64,000 nt of DNA from Daucus carota subsp. sativus (taxonomy: Eukaryota > Streptophyta > Magnoliopsida > Apiales > Apiaceae): the NCBI RefSeq assembly GCF_001625215.2, contig NC_030389.2:36321454-36385453 (forward strand). Reading direction: 5' to 3'. Each line of letters starts with the position of its first letter. Position 1 is the first letter of the stretch. Shown here in pieces: positions 25,553-34,283 of this stretch. The notes under the pieces were generated by a model. The model had not been told where the DNA came from and did not search any database. It saw only the letters and a program-made list of their open reading frames with translations. Position numbers and translations under genes: made by a program.

Positions 25553-25749
25553 ATACCTTTCTCGGCCTTTTGGCTAAGATCAAGTGTAGTATCTGTTCTT
25601 ATCAGTTTAATATCTGATATGTGGGCCAATGGTCCACACGATATTAAATTAATTTTTTAAGGGGGAAGGCCCGCCACAATAGCTTGTTATTGGGGTCTTC
25701 GAAAGTCGCCCAAGTGCTGCACTACTGCTCGGGCCAGGCTCGCCCCACC
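25553..25749 (+). ncRNA. U2 snRNA (copy 7)
   Basis: A 197-nt U2, last of the regular array. The 3' domain has GCTTGTTATT, TTCGAAAG, CTCGCCCC and CAGAACATAG variants; the 5' half is unchanged. Promoter intact. Confidence 0.96.
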
Positions 25750-26249
25750 AGAACATAGTCTCAACCTTTCTTGTCTATTTTAGTAGAACACGTTTTTATC
25801 ATCACTTAAAATATCGTAAGAAAATTTATAACAACCGGCAACATATATAATATAACGATAATGTCACTCTCATAGATGGTATAGAGAAAAGGTTACCCAG
25901 AATAATTTTATTCTTGACGTAGTAATAAAGAAAGACTCTATAATGTATATTGTTTTATCAACTTAACACACTAATTTTTTTTTAGATATATTCTTACTAT
26001 ATTCATATTAATATAACGAAAAATAAAACAGTTAGGCTCATTTTCACAATTACCACTAAATATATACACATGGTATTGTCAAGTTGTTTTCTACAAAAAA
26101 TATTATTTGATGGCTAAGTGAAAGAATGACAAAACTTTGTTGGTTTGTTGACTGAACATCTCTAAGAATGACACAACTTAAAGGGTTACATAAAGCATTT
26201 AACTTGCATAATAATATCTCATAATGTACTACAATAATAGCCACTTTAT

Positions 26250-26830
26250 CAAAAGCTCTGGGTCCTTTGACAGCTTGATTGATACGGTTATGCAGCTGCT
26301 ACTGTCCAAACTTAACCTTGATTTTTCACAGGAAAAGAAAAATTGATATTGCTAAAAAGTTCAGAAACCTCGCCAACACTGCATACCGAAGTTTCAGGCC
26401 GGACAGTCGAGGAAAAAAAAAACAAAGTTACTTCTAAAAAATCACAACTATAAAAATTTGTGTTAGGGGGGCTTGCGTCCGCGCACCCCCCACAATTTTA
26501 TAGTGAAGTATTTGCTGGGGTTATGGGAGCTTTTACTTGTTTATTACTGTACGGAGGTCATGGTCTAACACTAGAGCTGTTCATGTTACAAAAGGTTTAA
26601 ATACCTAACATATATACAAACTTGGTGTTTTTCCTTATTTTCTTGTCCGACTGATACAGCTTTGCAGCTGCTACTGTTCAAACTTCAACTTAATTTCACA
26701 CAGGAAAAGATAACTTGTTATCGCGAAAAAGTTCAGAAACCTCGCCAATACTGCATACCGAAATTTCAGGTCGCACAGTCAAAGGAAAAAAGAAAGAAAG
26801 AAACCAAGTTACTTATAAAATATTACTACA
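26250..26830. repeat. Spacer with two diverged copies of a 180-bp block
   Basis: About 26275-26460 and 26650-26825 are imperfect direct copies, sharing GCAGCTGCTACTGT, CACAGGAAAAGA, GTTCAGAAACCTCGCCAA and CTGCATACCGAA. The function is unknown. They precede U5 and interrupt the U2-U1 rhythm: the U1 expected here is reduced to its 3' end. Confidence 0.75.
26457..26492 (+). pseudogene. U1 snRNA 3' fragment
   Basis: Only the Sm-site end and terminal hairpin of U1 remain (TTTGTGTTAGGGGGGCTTGC and GTCCGCGC), directly joined to unrelated sequence on the left. The flank after it (TAGTGAAGTATTTGCTGGGG) is the normal U1 3' flank in diverged form. The gene body and promoter are missing, so it cannot make U1. 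Confidence 0.85.
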
Positions 26831-26952
26831 AGTATAATAAAATTGACTCCCGCGTCATGTTCTGCAGCACCGACCTGAAAAGGAGAGAGCTATCGGTTGC
26901 CTTTCACTGTGTTTGCTTGCTCTTATTCAACTTTTCAGGACTTCGAAAAGAA

Positions 26953-26963
26953 ATCCCACATTG
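26953..26963 (+). promoter_or_regulatory. U5 upstream sequence element
   Basis: ATCCCACATTG matches 10 of 11 positions of the plant snRNA USE RTCCCACATCG, about 80 bp before the U5 RNA. The TATA box is weak; the best candidates are CATATTGAA (26996-27004) or the A/T-rich TCTAATAAAA nearer the gene. Confidence 0.7.
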
Positions 26964-27041
26964 CACGAATAAGCGCAGACACATCAACAACATCACATAT
27001 TGAAAGAACTGTTCTGTTCTCTAATAAAAAAATAAAAAAAT

Positions 27042-27162
27042 GCAGCCATGCGATGAGCACAAAGCAAACTATTCTTTCGCCTTTTACTAAAGAATACCGT
27101 GTGCTCGTCACTTACAATGGCCTAAGCCTATTTTTGGAGGGGGTTTCTGCACAGATCTCCCT
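27042..27162 (+). ncRNA. U5 snRNA
   Basis: U5 aligns exon ends in the spliceosome through its invariant loop 1, here CGCCTTTTACTAAAG (about 27078-27092). The loop closes on TATTCTTT/AAAGAATA, and a further stem GATGAGCAC/GTGCTCGTC (one G-U) flanks it. The Sm site CTATTTTTGG lies near 27128-27137, followed by a hairpin ending at CTCCC. The structure is complete and looks functional. The 5' end is placed by similarity to plant U5 (AGCC start) and is uncertain by several bases. Confidence 0.93.
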
Positions 27163-27762
27163 AACAATTCAAGCTAAGAACTTTATGCAATCTGCCGACT
27201 AAGAGGAGTATCTGGATCCCCGAGTGCTTTACAAAACTGGTTCATCTTCAGTGTTGTGATAATTTCACTTTATTCGCATAGTTGTTAGTTCTATATTTGA
27301 TGTGTTTGTCTTTTGGCAATTTGATACGATCACGCATGTGTTTCAATTCATTAATTATTGATATTTGAATTTCTGCCTTTTACTATGTTCGTGGGTGCTC
27401 TTCTTTTGGTTCATAGCTCATATCACAAAAGCAAAGGGTCTTTCCTAAAAATAACGCTGTTAGGAAATCGGTTGTGTTGTTTCTGCGGCTCAGTTAGGGG
27501 AGCAGCCCATGGAAGACCTGCTGAACTTTGACTTCTAAAACACCTTGTTCTATATTTTTCTGAGAGCCTCCTCTTTGTGCTACCACCCTCCGAAACATCT
27601 TCAGAGATTTGCATTAATATGTGGGTATTTCAGGACATTTGTACTCGAAATTATTTATCCACATATTTAGTTCCCCTGTCCTATAGCTCTACCCTGCTGA
27701 TTTCTGGTTGGAGTTGTGTACCACATCGAGATATTTTGTGTTGGGAGTTGTGCCAACTCGGC
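27163..27762. other. U5-to-U2 spacer, duplicated further on
   Basis: AT-rich spacer. The U5 3' flank through the U2-8 upstream region (about 27150-27790) recurs at about 29735-30370 before U2-9, without U5 itself (shared: TCCCCTAACAATTCAAGCTA-like start, GCTGAACTTTGACTTCTAAA, GCTACCACCCTC). Short open frames on both strands follow the repeat and show no protein family. Confidence 0.7.
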
Positions 27763-27770
27763 TTATAAAC
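27718..27770 (+). promoter_or_regulatory. Promoter of truncated U2-8: USE and TATA
   Basis: GTACCACATCG (27718-27728) matches RTCCCACATCG at 10 of 11 positions, the best USE of any U2 copy here. TTATAAAC (27763-27770) follows after 34 bp. The promoter is thus well kept although the gene it serves lacks its 5' end. Confidence 0.8.
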
Positions 27771-27789
27771 AAAGTCAGCCAAACTTTCA

Positions 27790-27977
27790 GCCTTTTGGCT
27801 AAGATCAAGTGTAGTATCTGTTCTTATCAGTTTAATAATATCTGATATGTGGGCCAATGGTCCACACGATATTAAATTAATTTTTTAAGGGGGAAGGCCC
27901 ACCACAAAAGCTTGCTATTGGGGTCTTCGAGAGTCGCCCAAGTGCTGCACTACTGCTCGGGCCAGGCTCACCCCACC
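27790..27977 (+). pseudogene. 5'-truncated U2 snRNA (copy 8)
   Basis: A 16-bp deletion, compared with copy 9, removes the first 12 or so nucleotides of U2 (ATACCTTTCTCG) with the bases just before. An extra ATA gives TTTAATAATATCTG downstream of the branch-recognition sequence. The remainder, including GTAGTA, Sm site and 3' box, is present. The lost 5' end forms stem-loop I and pairs with U6, so the RNA is probably non-functional. Confidence 0.9.
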
Positions 27978-28563
27978 AAAACATAGTCTCAAAATTGCTT
28001 ACCTATTTTTGCGGAAACATGTTTTTATTATCTGCTAAATAACCATCTAAATATATGATTAAGAACATATTTTTTTGTTCTAGATTGTGTATATAACTAT
28101 AATGTATGGTCCAGCAATTAGAGAACACTTATAGATGGTATATAGAAAATATTACTGTCTATAATGTCTATTGTTTCATCAACTTCACATGCTCAAATCA
28201 TTTTTTAATATATTTTTACTATATTCACATTAATATAACAAATGAGGCTCATTTTAACAAGTACGACCAAACTTGTATACACATGGTATTGTTAAGTTGT
28301 TTTGTATGAAAGGGTCTTAAACAACTGCGAAGACGCACCCACCCCAGGTTGAGGAAAAATGCAAGCAAACCTAGGAAAAGGTTTGGGCTACTTATGACTC
28401 TGAACACATGTATCACTACTTTAAAGGAAATCGCTTTAGTTTGTTCACCCTCCATTGCTTCAATTTAATAGTTAATGACTAAAAGGTTTGCTCCAAGAGT
28501 TACATAGAGTCCTAGGTTTAGTTCCGGTCAATGTCCTAAACCTAAAATCCTACAAAGCTACTG
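27978..28563. other. Spacer after U2-8 leading to a U6-like relic
   Basis: AT-rich. From about 28455 onward it resembles the U6 upstream region at about 34035-34190 (TTAATGACTA, TCCTAGGTT, CGGTCA). Nothing coding. Confidence 0.6.
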
Positions 28564-28618
28564 CCGGAGACACTTGAAAAATTAGCAAGGACTTTGTGCA
28601 AGGATGAAAAGCACGAAG
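28564..28618 (+). pseudogene. Decayed U6 snRNA relic
   Basis: ATTAGCAAGG, TGCAAGGATGA and AAGCACGAAGG line up with ATTAGCACGG, CGCAAGGATGA and ACGCACAAATCGAGG of the U6 gene at 34189, and the upstream 100 bp is also related. The 5' half is largely degraded and the ACAGAGA box is gone. It marks an earlier second U6 gene. Confidence 0.65.
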
Positions 28619-30296
28619 GTTAAAATTATTTCTCAATCAAGCGCCCCACATGTAATACAAACGCGCTTTCTATGAAGACTGATTTTTTCTTCCCCCCCCT
28701 CCTTCCCCTTCTTCTTTTTCTAGGTTTCTTTAAAGCACATCAAATGAGCTTTTAAACTGAAACAACAGTACATCATATTTTACTTAATCCGTTGTTCAAT
28801 GTGGCATACAATAAGAAGTTAAGAACATATTTGATCAGGCAACGGACTTAATTGCATAATAATATATTATCATTACATAATTAATCTTCATAAGCCCAAG
28901 AGCAGCAGCAAAGAAATGATCTCGATACCTGATATGGACGTACGAAACAAACTTTGAATGTCAGGACCAATCGAATGCTGATTCCCATCTCAACTTGTAG
29001 GTCCTGTCTCAATTCCAAAATTTGAAAGGTTGGCCTTCTGGAAAGTGATGCCTACATCTCAGAATAAAATTTAGCAAGCTGTCAATTACTGACGTGTACA
29101 GAATCAGCTTTAATTTTTTTGTTTGATTAAAAAATATACAGCTGCCAGAATAACATATCATGGAAACTCATAATAAACAAAGATGGAGCAGAAGTATTAC
29201 ATATGACTTTCCCACGGATTTTTAATTAAAGAAAAGGTCTTAATTTTTTAATACCAAGATCTTACAGGTTTTTTTCTTTTGCAACTTCATAAAACAGAAC
29301 TGATAGTGTTTGTACTGATATTATTCTCTAAACCTGCTATAAGCACTTACCTAAAACAATTTCTTGTAGGTGAATTTTCGGGATGCACAACTCAACTGTC
29401 TCGATGATAATTAAAATGAAGACCGAAAGAATATCTCATAATGTACTACAATAATAGCCACTTTATCAAAAGCTCTGGGTACAGAGATGAATTCCTTAAT
29501 TTTAATAAAAATCCCCGTGTCCGCAACACCACATGAGATTAGTATAATACGTGAATATATCTTTTAAAAACACATAATGGTATCAGACTGTTAAAGATTG
29601 CAAAAATCATCAAAGAATTCAGTTCTTTTACTGTTCTATTCATATTCAAAAAAAAAAAAAAAAAGAATAAGAAGATTGTCTAAGTTCAGTTAATAGGTTT
29701 TCTGAGTAGTGAACTTGGCAGTTTGCAACCAAATCTCCCCTAACAATTCAAGCTAAGAAAATTATGCAATCTGCCGACTATGAGGAGTATCTACATCCCT
29801 GAGTGCTCTACAAAACTGGTTCATCTTCAGTGTTGTGATAATTTCACTTTATTCGCATAGCTGTTAAGTCTATTTTGATGTGTTTGTGTTTTGGCGATTT
29901 GATACGAACACGCATGTGTTTCAATTCATTAATTAATGATATTGGATTTTTTGCATTTTACTATGTTCGGGGGTGTCTCTTTTTTGGTTCATAGCTCATG
30001 TCACAAAAGCAAAGGGTGCTTGCCTAAAAATAACGCAGTTAGGAAATCGGTTGTGTTGTTTCTGCGGTTCAGTTAGGGGAGCAGCCCGTGGAAGACCTGC
30101 TGAACTTTGACTTCTAAAACACCTTGTTCTATATTTTTCTGAGAGCCTCCTCTTTGTGCTACCACCCTCTGAAACATCTTCAGAGATTTGCATTAATATG
30201 TGGGTATTTCAGGACATTTGTACTCGAAATTATTTATCCTCAAATTTAGTTCCCCTGTCCTTTAGCTCTACCCTGCTGATTTCTGGCTGGAGTCAT
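28619..30296. other. Mixed spacer between U6 relic and U2-9
   Basis: Contains a diverged copy of the U1-to-U2 spacer (about 28810-29290, sharing CCCAAGAGCAGCAGCAAAGA), a block repeated at 32525-32900 (sharing GAAGACCGAAAGAATATCTC), a poly-A run near 29649-29664, then the U5 3' flank copy from about 29735. There is no gene. Confidence 0.65.
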
Positions 30297-30348
30297 GTAA
30301 CACAACGAGATATTTTGTGTTGGGAGTTGTGCGGCTTGGCTTATAAAC
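30297..30348 (+). promoter_or_regulatory. U2-9 promoter: USE and TATA
   Basis: GTAACACAACG (30297-30307) is a moderate USE match. TTATAAAC (30341-30348) lies 33 bp further on and 23 bp before the RNA start. Confidence 0.75.
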
Positions 30349-30371
30349 AAAGTCAGCCAAACTTTCAAGGC

Positions 30372-30568
30372 ATACCTTTCTCGGCCTTTTGGCTAAGATC
30401 AAGTGTAGTATCTGTTCTTATCAGTTTAATATCTGATATGTGGGCCAATGGTCCACACGATATTAAATTTATTTATTAAGGGGGAAGGACCGGCACAATA
30501 GATTGCTATTGGGGTCTTCAAGAGTCGCCCAAGTGCTGCACTACTGCTCGGGCCAGGCTCACCCCACC
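30372..30568 (+). ncRNA. U2 snRNA (copy 9), 3' box displaced
   Basis: A 197-nt U2 with normal 5' half. The 3' half has GGACCGGCACAATAGATTG in place of GGCCCGCCACAATAGCTTG, and TTTATTTATTAAGG around the Sm site, weakening the usual ATTTTTT. The 3' box is cut off after CAAAACATAGT, where a second copy of the 3' half begins. Any transcript would probably run to the next box, making a longer RNA with a duplicated 3' domain. Confidence 0.85.
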
Positions 30569-30578
30569 AAAACATAGT

Positions 30579-30704
30579 GGGCCAATGGTCCACACGATAT
30601 TAAATTTATTATTAAGGGGGAAGGACCGGCACAATAGATTGCTATTGGGGTCTTCACGAGTCGCCTAAGTGCTGCACTACTGCTCGGGCCAGGCTCACCC
30701 CACC
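30579..30704 (+). pseudogene. Tandem duplicate of the U2-9 3' half
   Basis: Starts at GGGCCAATGGTCCACACG and runs to CTCACCCCACC, then a complete 3' box (CAAAACATAGTCTGAA). It shares the private GGACCGGCACAATAGATTG variant with copy 9, so it arose by local tandem duplication of about 135 bp. It has no promoter or 5' domain of its own. Confidence 0.9.
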
Positions 30705-31449
30705 AAAACATAGTCTGAAAGTTCCCTGCCTATTTTTGCGGAAACATGTTTTTACTATCTGTTAAATAACCATCTAAATATATGATTAAGAAAATCTTTT
30801 TTTGATCCACTAGCTTGTGTATACAACTATTTTGTATGAAGTCCAGCAATTTAACTTGCATAATAATATTACAGTTGAGAAGTGAGCTTCATACCTCTTT
30901 TGCGGAAAAAACACAGACCATCACAGCTGCCATCTCAACTTTTTTCCGTCTCAACTCCGAAAACTATAAGCCCGATGGAGAGTGTATGTTTTTGAGGAGC
31001 AATGCTGTTCCAACTTTACTCGCGCCTGTCATCCAAAGCAAAGCAATTCCACTCAAAAACTGTAAACATTTGCCCAAAGATGAAAGAAATTAGTTCAAAC
31101 ATTTAGATATTCCATGCTTTGCATTTAGGACAGATAACTGACAATTTTTCAATATATGTCAATAAGATCCAAATGGTATTCTTACTATAATATAGTATTA
31201 TTAGGTGATTTGCTCTCAAAGCTTCCCACATTGACGGAGTAAGAAAAAAGCAACTCCACTCACTGGGCCGGAAAACTGTAAACATTTGACCAATGATGAA
31301 AGATATTAGTTCAAACATTTAGATATTTGATGCTTTGCATTTAGGACAGATAACTGAAAATTTTCAACAGATGCCAAAAAGATGCAAATGGTATTGTTAT
31401 TATAAAATATTATTATTATTATTATTATTAGGTGATTTGCTTGCAAAGC
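30705..31449. other. U2-9 to U1-8 spacer with promoter duplication
   Basis: Related to the standard U2-to-U1 spacer. About 31040-31235 and 31255-31460 are tandem copies of the U1 upstream region, giving an extra USE-like TTCCCACATTG near 31226 as well as TTCCCTCATCG at 31450. An ATT microsatellite lies near 31410-31430. Confidence 0.7.
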
Positions 31450-31460
31450 TTCCCTCATCG
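31450..31460 (+). promoter_or_regulatory. USE of U1-8 (no TATA box follows)
   Basis: TTCCCTCATCG is retained, but about 37 bp containing the TATAAATA box and the first U1 bases has been deleted between it and the RNA. Confidence 0.75.
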
Positions 31461-31486
31461 ATGGAGTAAAAGAAAAGAATTCTAAC

Positions 31487-31645
31487 AAACTTACCTGGAT
31501 GGGGTCAATGGGTGATCATTGTGTCCCATGGCCTAGAGAAGCAACTTCCATTGCACTTTGTAAGGGTGCCTTCCTAAGGTCTACCCAAGTGGTGGAGCCT
31601 ACATCATAATTTGTGTTAGGGGGGCTTGCGTCCGCGCAGCCCCAG
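31487..31645 (+). ncRNA. Divergent U1 snRNA lacking a TATA box (copy 8)
   Basis: U1 with 5' end reduced to ACTTACCTG after AACAA, caused by a 37-bp deletion that also removes the TATA box. The body is complete: ATTGCAC loop, Sm site AATTTGTG, terminal hairpin and 3' box. Its stem-loop II 3' side (GTAAGGGTGCCTTCCTAAGG) is 6 nt longer than in copies 1-6 and closer to the form I know from other plants' U1. It is probably poorly or not expressed; it may be a pseudogene that preserves an older sequence. Confidence 0.8.
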
Positions 31646-34123
31646 CAATTATAGTCAAGTATTTGCTGTGGTTTGTGGGATATAATGTAGATTGTTTTAT
31701 CAAGTAAACACGCTCAAATTGTTTTTAAAAATATTCTTACTATATTCACATTAATATAATGATAAATATAAAGTAGACTCATTTTCACAATTACGACAAG
31801 CATATACACATTGTATTGTTAAGTTGTTTTCGCACATAGTTGTTAAGTCCATAATTTCACTTTACACACATAGTTGGCAAGAGTGAGATCAAATATCTCA
31901 GCAATAATATATGGTTCGAAGATTTTGTGTTCCTCAAAAATCTTTTTGTTAAATTGTAAGAGTTATAACAAACTGCAATGTCTGTGTTTCAAATGAGGTT
32001 TTAAGGCTAGATTTGATGTTTTTCTCTGTTGGCTTACAGTAAGAACATATTTGATCAGACAACAGATTTTGATTGCATAATAATAAATTATATCATTACA
32101 TAACTAATCTTTACAAGCCCAAGAGCAGCAGCAAAGAAATGATCTCCATACCTGTACTGAATGGATGTAAGAAACAAACTTTGAATGTCAGGACCAACCG
32201 AATGCTAATTCCCATCTCAGCTTGAATGTCCCGTCTCAACTCCAAAACCTAAGAGGTTGGGGGAGATTATACTTTTAAAAAGTGATACCTACATTTCAGA
32301 ATGAAAATTAGAAAGATGTCAATTACTGAGTGCATACAGATTCAGCTTTAATTTTTTCTTTAATTGAAAATAGACGATTGCCAGAAGAACATATAGTGGA
32401 AACTCATATTAAAAGAAGATTGACCCGAAGTATTACAGATGACTTTCCCATGGATTTTTTAATCAAAAAAATGATATTAATTTTCTAATACTAAAATCTT
32501 ACACGTGTTTTTCTTTTGTAACTTCATAAAACAGGAAGCTGATAGTGTTTGTACTATTATTATTCTCTATACCTGCTTTAGCCTTTAAGAATTTATCCAA
32601 ACCAATTTCTTGTAGGTGAAATTTTGGGACGCACAATTCAACTGTCTCAATAATTAAGATGAAGACCGAAAGAATATCTCATAATGAACTACAAATTACA
32701 ATAATAGCCACTTGATCAAAAGCCCTGGGTACATAGATGAATTCCTTAATTTTAATAAAAATCCCTGTGTCATTTGCCATGAGATCGGTCTATAATGTGA
32801 ATATATCTTTTAACAACACATAATGGTATCAGACTGTAAAAGATTGCAAAATCATCAAAGAATTCAGTTCTTGATTTTTACAGTTCTATTCAGGTTCACG
32901 TAAAATGATTGTCAGTTAATAGGTTTATTGAGTAGTGAACTTGGCAGTTTGCAACACAAACAGATTCATGAAATTCCACTCCCTAAAGACCAGTTAAAAA
33001 TGGAAGATAAATAATATTATTTTCTTTCATCTTTAATTTGCAGGAATAATAATTAAAATAAAAGTTATCATCAAGGAAGATTGAGAAATTAACATGGTTT
33101 TAAATTTCAAACTAAACGATGTCTAGTTTTTTACCATCTTCCTCCACTTCTGTAGTTGTGTGAACGACTAGAGAAACTTTTCCTAAAAGTACAAAAGATC
33201 AGATTCAGAAATCAGGAACAAAAGACAAGAATTGAAGGAAATCTTGAGTCCACTTACTGAAGGAAAATATCATCAGAACACATTACAACTCTAAGGCCTA
33301 ACGAGCAACTCTTCTACTACTTAGGCAACATGCAATGATGCATGTATACTTATCAAATTCAAGAGCATATTGAACTTAATCTTCCTATTATATTAGAGAT
33401 CAACTTGACAAAAGGAGTATATGTGTAGAACATGTTTCTATTACTAGAGCTCAGAAGTGCACTATGACGTATATTTCTCTATCAACATCAGCACGCTCAA
33501 ATTATTTGTTTAATATTTTCTTACTATATTTTACATTAATATAATGATAAATAAAAAATGCGACGCATTTACAACCAATAATATACACATGGATCATAAA
33601 TCATTATCTTGTTAAGTATGGTGAAACGCTTTCATATGTTTTCAAGTTTAATGGTTTGTTCTGCCAAAAATATTATCTGATGGTTTAAGTGCAAAAATAA
33701 CAAAAGTATGTCGATTTTTTATGTGAACAGCACTTGGCACCAGACAACTGGGAGACAGACCAGGTCGAGAAACATACATGTAAATCCATGGGAAATTAAT
33801 TTTTTGCACAGTCCTGGCATCTTGCTTGTAAACTCTACACTGTTTGAGTTCCAAGCAGTAACATAGTCCTGGAATCAAAAATGGCGGGAGCGAATCCATG
33901 GACTGAATATATTGATATCACATTTTTGCCTCCACAAAAGGTTTGCACAACTCAAGAATCGTCCTACCTGATTTCGCACTACCTTGAAGGAAACCGCTCC
34001 AGATTGTTTACCCTCTGCTTCACAGTTCACGGTCATGGTTAATGACTAGAAGGCTGCTTCGAGGGTTAAATAGATTCCTAGGTTCACGTTCATCTAAGTT
34101 TCGGTCAGTATACTAGACACAAA
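31646..34123. other. Long spacer between U1-8 and U6
   Basis: About 32039-32545 is a diverged U1-to-U2 spacer, but no U2 promoter or gene follows. Instead comes a block related to 29290-29640 (about 32525-32900), then unique AT-rich sequence. About 33650-34080 holds short open frames (for example 83 codons on the minus strand) with no recognised domain. The last 150 bp is related to the flank of the U6 relic. Confidence 0.6.
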
Positions 34124-34165
34124 CTCCCACACTGTTACGGGCATAGACAATATAGCATTTATATA
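34124..34165 (+). promoter_or_regulatory. U6 promoter: Pol III-type USE and TATA
   Basis: CTCCCACACTG (34124-34134, 8 of 11 matches to RTCCCACATCG) is followed after only 23 bp by TTTATATA (34158-34165), which lies 23 bp before the RNA start. The gap is about one helical turn shorter than in the U1 and U2 genes of this window, which is the known feature of Pol III-transcribed plant U6 genes. Confidence 0.85.
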
Positions 34166-34188
34166 CCTCTTCCACCACAATCTACAAT

Positions 34189-34283
34189 GTCCCCTTGGGG
34201 ACATCCAATAAAATTGGAACGATGCAGAGAAGATTAGCACGGCCCCAGCGCAAGGATGACACGCACAAATCGAGGAATGGTCC
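34189..34283 (+). ncRNA. U6 snRNA, divergent
   Basis: U6 forms the catalytic core of the spliceosome. The 5' hairpin GTCCCCTTGGGGAC, the central CAATAAAATTGGAACGAT, AGAAGATTAGC and GCGCAAGGATGACACGCA are clear. Unusual points: the near-invariant ACAGAGA box reads GCAGAGA, the 5' loop is CTTG instead of TTCG, the 3' stem has CCCCAGCG for CCCCTGCG, and after GGTCC come nine A's and TTCTTT rather than a run of four or more T's to terminate Pol III. It may be a variant or a non-functional copy. Confidence 0.88.

Larger units (their letters stand above)
11638..25749 (+). repeat. Tandem array of alternating U2 and U1 snRNA genes
   Basis: Seven U2 and six U1 genes alternate, all on the plus strand. 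U2 starts are 2.22-2.26 kb apart except where a 460-bp MITE lengthens one unit. U2-to-U1 distance is 1119-1124 bp (1131 in the MITE unit after subtracting it) and U1-to-U2 distance is 1095-1140 bp. The two spacer types are unrelated to each other but each is conserved between units. The U2-to-U1 spacer holds a 3' box, AT-rich DNA and the U1 promoter. The U1-to-U2 spacer holds the U1 3' box, AT-rich DNA, a conserved TTCTGTTGGCTTGCAGTAA stretch and the U2 promoter. No other gene is supported in the spacers. Confidence 0.95.

Noticed and set aside
26662-27202. Open frames of 113 and 101 codons overlapping the U5 gene
   Set aside because: They run through the USE and the U5 RNA itself and have no protein signature; the conservation is explained by U5.
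27423-27768. Overlapping frames on both strands, present again at 29996-30479 and 55321-55666
   Set aside because: They are repeat copies of the U2-8/U2-9 upstream region. One even extends into the U2 RNA. No domain was seen.
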